Origin: Arthrobacter cupressi
GTDB lineage: Bacteria; Actinomycetota; Actinomycetes; Actinomycetales; Micrococcaceae
Direction: 5' to 3'
DNA: 64,000 nt
Assembly: GCF_900099975.1 (NCBI RefSeq)
Contig: NZ_FNEI01000001.1
Span: 310,001-374,000, forward strand
Shown here: positions 60,199 through 64,000 of the stretch, in pieces
Layout: every line of letters begins with the position of its first letter
Numbering within the stretch: the first letter of the stretch is position 1
Translations under genes and position numbers: made by a program
The notes under the pieces: model-generated
Told to the model about the DNA's origin: nothing
What the model saw: the letters and a program-made list of their open reading frames with translations, nothing else
Database searches by the model: none

Positions 60199-60227
60199 GG
60201 AGGAAACCGGCCAGGGCAGCAAAGGAA

Positions 60228-60431
60228 CTAGGAACGGGCCCGTGCGGCGCTGACGGCGCGGTAGCCTGCGAAGCACGCGGCGGCCCCGCAGAGCACAGCG
60301 CCGGCGATCATCGCAGCGTTGCCCGCTGCTGTGAAGGTCATGGAAACCGCGAGGAGCGCACACAGGACGGCCCCCAGCCCCCAACGGACGGCGGGGCTGG
60401 TGGTTGTCGATTCATCGGGATCCGGGCTCAC
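60228..60431 (-). CDS. small two-helix membrane protein
   Basis: The 67-residue product has an acidic N-terminus and two hydrophobic segments at about 17-35 and 38-58, ending in basic ARARS. No family is recognised. Support comes from typical codon use and a TAGGCT box 6 nt before the GTG. It converges with the NUDIX gene. Confidence 0.62.
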   Translation of the reverse strand: MSPDPDESTTTSPAVRWGLGAVLCALLAVSMTFTAAGNAAMIAGAVLCGAAACFAGYRAVSAARARS

Positions 60432-60437
60432 CGTTCA

Positions 60438-60443
60438 AGCCTA
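60438..60443 (-). promoter_or_regulatory. -10 box of the small membrane protein gene
   Basis: TAGGCT on the minus strand, 6 nt before GTG 60431. Confidence 0.5.
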
Positions 60444-60574
60444 ACAAGGCGCGGCATCCGTTTTCCGGCCGTGACCTTCCGCCGGAGAATGCAACGCGGC
60501 TGTGCTTCCGGTGCTGCGGCTCCCGGAGCAGACTGGTGCCCTGGCAAGGAACCAGCAGAACTTCGGGGGCTTTC

Positions 60575-61156
60575 ATGAACGTGCGCACTCGACTGTCACG
60601 GCACGCGGTGCCGGTCCTCCTCGTGGCCCTGAGCGGAACGGTTGCCGCCTGCGGCAACGCCCCCGGGGCGCCCGACCCCGGCGGCCGCGGCACCACCAGC
60701 CCCACCCAGATGAGCCCGACGGCACCTGACGAAGCTCCCTCCGCCATCCCCACGAGAACCACCCCAGTGCCCGGGCCGGTGTGCAAGGGCAGCCCACTGG
60801 GCTGCCGGATCTACCGTTCAACCGGCGGGAGGGACGGCACCGGCGAACTGGCGTGGCTGAAAAGCAAGCCCCTGGAAGTCTCGATGTACTACGTCAATGA
60901 AACCTGGACCGTGGGGGTGAAGACGCCCTGCAATGGCCTCGGTGTCGAGGTCAAAACCGAGGCAGGAAAGTGGATTCCCGGAAACATCATCGCGACCGCA
61001 ATGGGCTGCCCCGGCCCGGAAAGCGGCTACGAGAACTGGACGCACGAGCTCTTCAAGCAGCCGGTCACCTGGAAACTCGACGGCACGAAGCTGGTGCTGC
61101 ACAACAGTCACGGCACCGTCGAACTCCGGGACGCGGGTCGCAACCCGCACATGTAG
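60575..61156 (+). CDS. lipoprotein with META/HslJ-like domain
   Basis: This 193-residue exported protein has a signal sequence ending in the lipobox TVAAC (C26), then a linker of about 45 residues rich in T, P, S and G. The C-terminal 100 residues contain CNGLGVEVKTEAGKW, two further cysteines (VCKGSPLGCRI) and a TWKLDGTKLVLHN strand, resembling META/HslJ domains. Function unknown; it should sit on the outer face of the membrane. The ATG follows CGGGGGC. Starts upstream would remove the signal peptide. Confidence 0.78.
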   Translation: MNVRTRLSRHAVPVLLVALSGTVAACGNAPGAPDPGGRGTTSPTQMSPTAPDEAPSAIPTRTTPVPGPVCKGSPLGCRIYRSTGGRDGTGELAWLKSKPLEVSMYYVNETWTVGVKTPCNGLGVEVKTEAGKWIPGNIIATAMGCPGPESGYENWTHELFKQPVTWKLDGTKLVLHNSHGTVELRDAGRNPHM

Positions 61157-61208
61157 CGGACCGCTCCCCGGTACTTCGGTCCCGGAAAGTTTTTCGGGCC
61201 GGAAAGGC

Positions 61209-61254
61209 CGACGGCGGCCGGCGCCTTCCGTGCGGAAGGCGCCGGCCGCCGTCG
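61209..61254. terminator. bidirectional terminator between lipoprotein gene and fum
   Basis: A 21-bp perfect stem (61209-61229 with 61234-61254) with a GTGC loop between convergent genes. Confidence 0.88.
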
Positions 61255-61285
61255 TGCTCTTGCTGCCTCTGGGAGGCGGCGGGAG

Positions 61286-62725
61286 CTAGGCCTTGTGGGC
61301 CGGGGAGGTCATGGTGGTGACGTCCAGGGCCTTGTCGAGGTCGGCCTCGGAGACCTTGCCTTCGCCTTCGCCGACGAAGCCGAGCTTCTCGGTGGCCTGG
61401 CGGATGGTCAGGCCTTCCTTGACGGCGGTCTTGGCGATCTTGGCGGCGTTCTCGTACCCGATGTACTTGTTCAGCGGGGTGACGATGGACGGGGAGGCTT
61501 CGGCCAGGAAGCGGGCGCGCTCCACGTTGGCGGTGATGCCGTCGATCATCTTGTCGGCCATGACGCGGCTGGTGTTGGCGAGCAGGCGGATGGACTCGAG
61601 CAGGTTGGCGGCCATCACGGGGATGCCGACGTTCAGCTCGAAGGCGCCGTTGGTGCCGGACCAGGCGATGGCGGTGTCGTTGCCGATGACCTGGGCGCAC
61701 ACCATGATCGAGGCTTCGCAGATGACCGGGTTGACCTTGCCGGGCATGATCGAGGAGCCCGGCTGCAGGTCCGGGATGGCGATTTCGCCGAGGCCCGTGT
61801 TGGGGCCGGAGCCCATCCAGCGCAGGTCGTTATTGATCTTCATGAAGGAGATCGCGATGTTGCGCAGTTGGCTGGAGCCTTCGATCAGGCCGTCGCGGTT
61901 GGCCTGGGCTTCGAAGTGGTCGCGGGCCTCGGTCAACGGCAGGCCGGTGTCGGCCGCCAGCAGTTCGATGACGCGCTCCGGGAAACCTGCCGGGGTGTTG
62001 ATGCCGGTGCCGACCGCGGTGCCGCCGAGCGGAACTTCGGCGACGCGGGGGAGGGCGGCATTGATGCGCTCGATGCCGTAGCGCACCTGGGCTGCATAGC
62101 CGCCGAATTCCTGTCCGAGGGTGACAGGGGTGGCGTCCATGAGGTGGGTGCGGCCGGACTTCACGATGTCCTTGAACTCCACGGCCTTGCGCTCCAGCGA
62201 TGCCGCCAGGTACTCAAGTGCCGGGATGAGGTCGTTGATGAAGGCCGAGGTGGCGGCGACGTGCACCGAGGTGGGGAAGACGTCGTTGGAGGACTGCGAA
62301 GCGTTCACGTGGTCGTTCGGGTGGACAACCTTGTCGCTGCCCTTGGCGGCCAGTGCGCGGTTGGCGAGTTCCGCGATCACTTCGTTGGTGTTCATGTTCG
62401 AGGACGTGCCCGAACCGGTCTGGAAGACGTCGATGGGGAAGTCGCCGTCGTACTTGCCGGCAGCAACCTCGTCAGCGGCAGCGGCGATCGCCTGGGCGAG
62501 CTCATCGTCGAGCACACCGAGTTCGGCGTTGGCCAGTGCGGCAGCCTTCTTCACGCGGGCCAGCGCTTCGATGTGCGTGCGCTCGAGGGTCTTGCCGGAG
62601 ATCGGGAAGTTCTCCACCGCGCGCTGCGTCTGGGCCTTGTACAGGGCGTTCACGGGAACGCGCACTTCACCCATGGTGTCGTGCTCGATGCGGAACTCAA
62701 CGTTCGTTTCTTGAGTGGAAGTCAT
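61286..62725 (-). CDS. fumC: class II fumarate hydratase
   Basis: This 479-residue TCA-cycle enzyme interconverts fumarate and malate. The superfamily signature [12 protein letters not shown], the [12 protein letters not shown] loop and the [13 protein letters not shown]-site region are intact. The class II form is oxygen-stable and needs no iron-sulfur cluster. It complements the sdh operon in this window. The ATG lies 6 nt after TAAGCT. In mycobacteria fum lies near a DUF4245-type gene, as here. Confidence 0.97.
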   Translation of the reverse strand: MTSTQETNVEFRIEHDTMGEVRVPVNALYKAQTQRAVENFPISGKTLERTHIEALARVKKAAALANAELGVLDDELAQAIAAAADEVAAGKYDGDFPIDVFQTGSGTSSNMNTNEVIAELANRALAAKGSDKVVHPNDHVNASQSSNDVFPTSVHVAATSAFINDLIPALEYLAASLERKAVEFKDIVKSGRTHLMDATPVTLGQEFGGYAAQVRYGIERINAALPRVAEVPLGGTAVGTGINTPAGFPERVIELLAADTGLPLTEARDHFEAQANRDGLIEGSSQLRNIAISFMKINNDLRWMGSGPNTGLGEIAIPDLQPGSSIMPGKVNPVICEASIMVCAQVIGNDTAIAWSGTNGAFELNVGIPVMAANLLESIRLLANTSRVMADKMIDGITANVERARFLAEASPSIVTPLNKYIGYENAAKIAKTAVKEGLTIRQATEKLGFVGEGEGKVSEADLDKALDVTTMTSPAHKA

Positions 62726-62731
62726 GGGGCT

Positions 62732-62737
62732 AGCTTA
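62732..62737 (-). promoter_or_regulatory. -10 box of fumC
   Basis: TAAGCT on the minus strand, 6 nt before ATG 62725. It is the same hexamer and spacing as the thiolase gene. Confidence 0.5.
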
Positions 62738-62777
62738 TTGCGGGCAGCGGCTCCAGCCGAAACCCGAACGGAAGGCT

Positions 62778-62802
62778 ACGGCGGCCCGTGACGGGCCGCC
62801 GT
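62778..62802 (-). terminator. hairpin after the carbonic anhydrase gene
   Basis: An 11-bp perfect stem with a 3-nt loop just after the stop. It lacks a T-tract. Confidence 0.65.
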
Positions 62803-62811
62803 CGGGCGTTC

Positions 62812-63426
62812 CTAGAGCTGGCCGATTCCGGAAACCAGCGCCGCGCGGCCCTCGTCCAGCTTGTAGGAGAGGCCGATGACGGCGGTCCGGCCTTCCTCGA
62901 TTGCGTCCGAGATCACACGCGAGCTGTCGGCCAGGCGGGCGGCCGTCTGCTTCACGTGCTCCACCACCATGTCGTTCACGTCGTGCTGCTCGTTGCGGAT
63001 GGAGGTCAGCACCGAGGGGGTGATCCGCTCGACGAGGTCGCGGATGAAGCCGGCCGGCATCTCGCCGGTCTCGACGGCGGCCTTGGTGGCGTTCACCGCA
63101 CCGCAGCTGTCATGGCCGAGGATCACGATGAGCGGGACGTGGAGCTGGGAGATGCTGTATTCGAGCGAGCCGAGCACGGCGTCGTCGATCACCTGGCCGG
63201 CGGTGCGCACCACGAAGGCGTCGCCGAGGCCGAGGTCGAAGATAATCTCCGCGGCGAGGCGCGAGTCGGAGCAGCCGAAGATCACCGCGAACGGGTGCTG
63301 GTCCTCCACCAGGGAAGCGCGGCGGGACGCGTCCTGGTTGGGGTGCTGGGATTCGCCTGAGACGAACCGTTCGTTTCCTTCGCGCAGACGGCGCCAGGCA
63401 AGTGCAGGAGTCAGATAGGTAGCCAC
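62812..63426 (-). CDS. beta-class carbonic anhydrase
   Basis: This 204-residue zinc enzyme hydrates CO2. The ligands are C52, H105 and C108 (GCSDSR and LGHDSCGAV), with the D54-R56 dyad intact. The length is that of a compact prokaryotic beta-CA. The GTG lies 6 nt after TAAAGT; the first three bases of that box are the stop codon of the upstream DUF4245 gene. Confidence 0.94.
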   Translation of the reverse strand: MATYLTPALAWRRLREGNERFVSGESQHPNQDASRRASLVEDQHPFAVIFGCSDSRLAAEIIFDLGLGDAFVVRTAGQVIDDAVLGSLEYSISQLHVPLIVILGHDSCGAVNATKAAVETGEMPAGFIRDLVERITPSVLTSIRNEQHDVNDMVVEHVKQTAARLADSSRVISDAIEEGRTAVIGLSYKLDEGRAALVSGIGQL

Positions 63427-63432
63427 GCGGCT

Positions 63433-63438
63433 ACTTTA
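63433..63438 (-). promoter_or_regulatory. -10 box of the carbonic anhydrase gene, overlapping a stop codon
   Basis: TAAAGT on the minus strand, 6 nt before GTG 63426. TAA of the DUF4245 gene is its first half. Confidence 0.55.
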
Positions 63439-64000
63439 CGGGGTGCTGGAGGGGGCGGGTGAAACTGTGTCGGCGGACTTTACGACGGCGGCGGCCAAGG
63501 TGGAGAGCTCATCGATCCCGGCCGGGCCGCTCAGGATGATCGTGGTGCCTTTGTATTCCAGGACCAGGCTGCGGTTGCCTTTTCCGGCGTCGCGCAGTTC
63601 CCATTCCCGGCCCCCGGCGTTCCGTTTTCCGGTCACGGGGGCGTTGTTCGTCTGCTGCAGCAGCCAGGTGGGGTTGGCCTTGCGGGTCTGGACCAGGCCG
63701 ATGAACGATTCCTTCGGCGTCAGGAAGCCTACTTCCCAGGTGGGCACGCCGCTGGCGCTGCCGGATTCCCAGCGGGCGTAGTTCGGACGAAATGTGTCGC
63801 CGGGTTCGGGGGCCACCGGTGTGAATCCGGCCACATCCTTCGCGTTCGCGGCGATGGCGGCAACGTCGATGTCGGCACGGTAGCCGTCGCTCTTCGGCGT
63901 CGGGTTCATGAGCACGATCGGCAGGAAAGCCAGGACGCAGACCAGCAGCGCGATCACCATGCCGATCACCGAGGCGTTGGCCCGCTTGGCCGCTTTTGCG
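63436..64000 (-). CDS. DUF4245 membrane protein, 5' end beyond window
   Basis: About 187 C-terminal residues are visible and the frame stays open to the window edge (KAAKRANASVIGMVIALLV), so the ATG at 63969 is internal. One membrane helix lies near the visible start, followed by an extracytoplasmic domain: FRPNYARWESG, PTWEVGFLTPKESFIGL, GREWELRD and TTIILSGPAGIDEL. This matches DUF4245, an actinobacterial family of unknown role near fum and glpX. The stop provides half of the promoter of the next gene. Confidence 0.85.
   Translation of the reverse strand, partial: AKAAKRANASVIGMVIALLVCVLAFLPIVLMNPTPKSDGYRADIDVAAIAANAKDVAGFTPVAPEPGDTFRPNYARWESGSASGVPTWEVGFLTPKESFIGLVQTRKANPTWLLQQTNNAPVTGKRNAGGREWELRDAGKGNRSLVLEYKGTTIILSGPAGIDELSTLAAAVVKSADTVSPAPSSTP

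Overview
The window is 64 kb of gene-dense, very GC-rich chromosome from an actinobacterium, most likely Arthrobacter or a close relative in the Micrococcaceae. The support is: a mycothiol S-conjugate amidase gene (mca), an sdhC-D-A-B operon, DUF4307, DUF501 and DUF4245 genes, frequent GTG/TTG starts, and many genes that begin 6-7 nt after an actinobacterial TANNNT -10 box. The genus is an inference; the phylum is firm. I see no prophage, insertion sequence, CRISPR array, plasmid or rRNA genes. This is mostly core genome, and I did not find a clear-cut new defence or biosynthetic system.

Layout. 1-6.5 kb: two ABC-2 permeases (the first cut by the window edge), a small membrane protein, xthA, trpS, a 2H phosphoesterase and a YihY membrane protein, then a convergent hydrolase. 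6.5-10.1 kb: the succinate dehydrogenase operon on the minus strand. 10.3-14.9 kb: mannose-1-phosphate guanylyltransferase, an M20 amidohydrolase, and the organic-hydroperoxide pair ohrR-ohr with an oxidoreductase. 15-25.7 kb: a nucleoside uptake and breakdown block (BMP lipoprotein, ATPase, two permeases, cdd, deoA, two DedA proteins, add) ending in mazG. 25.8-32.7 kb: eno, divIC, DUF501, ppx, a membrane-anchored subtilase and the type II NADH dehydrogenase. 32.7-39.6 kb: an ACT-GNAT fusion, a tRNA-Leu and a branched-chain amino-acid-type ABC system split into livJ (+) and livHMGF (-). 39.9-48.9 kb: a Bax1-I membrane protein, a thiolase, the galT-galK operon divergent from galM, an AI-2E-type exporter, ilvA and a rhomboid protease. 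48.9-64 kb: an order that follows Mycobacterium tuberculosis Rv1080c-Rv1100 as I recall it: greA, DUF4307, mca, a small membrane protein, a DUF255 thioredoxin-like protein, hemolysin III, a cis-prenyltransferase, phoH2, then fum and a DUF4245 gene, with extra genes between phoH2 and fum.

How parts work together. The BMP-type transporter imports nucleosides; cdd, deoA and add deaminate and phosphorolyse them. Sdh, fum and ndh feed the respiratory chain. galM, galK and galT cover three Leloir steps. OhrR and Ohr, together with Mca, point to thiol-based detoxification with mycothiol as the likely thiol.

The less ordinary features are: a LivH permease carrying a signal peptide and an extracytoplasmic regulatory-type domain; CRP-like operators at nearly equal distances before both liv transcription units and a Rex/CRP-like palindrome before ndh; a three-copy intergenic repeat after gene ends; long perfect intergenic palindromes; a 14-bp hairpin covering the probable mazG start; an acetyltransferase gene broken by one TGA; and about 20 probable leaderless promoters, two of which reuse the preceding stop codon as half of the -10 box. 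All functional statements come from reading sequence and recalled family knowledge; no searches were run.
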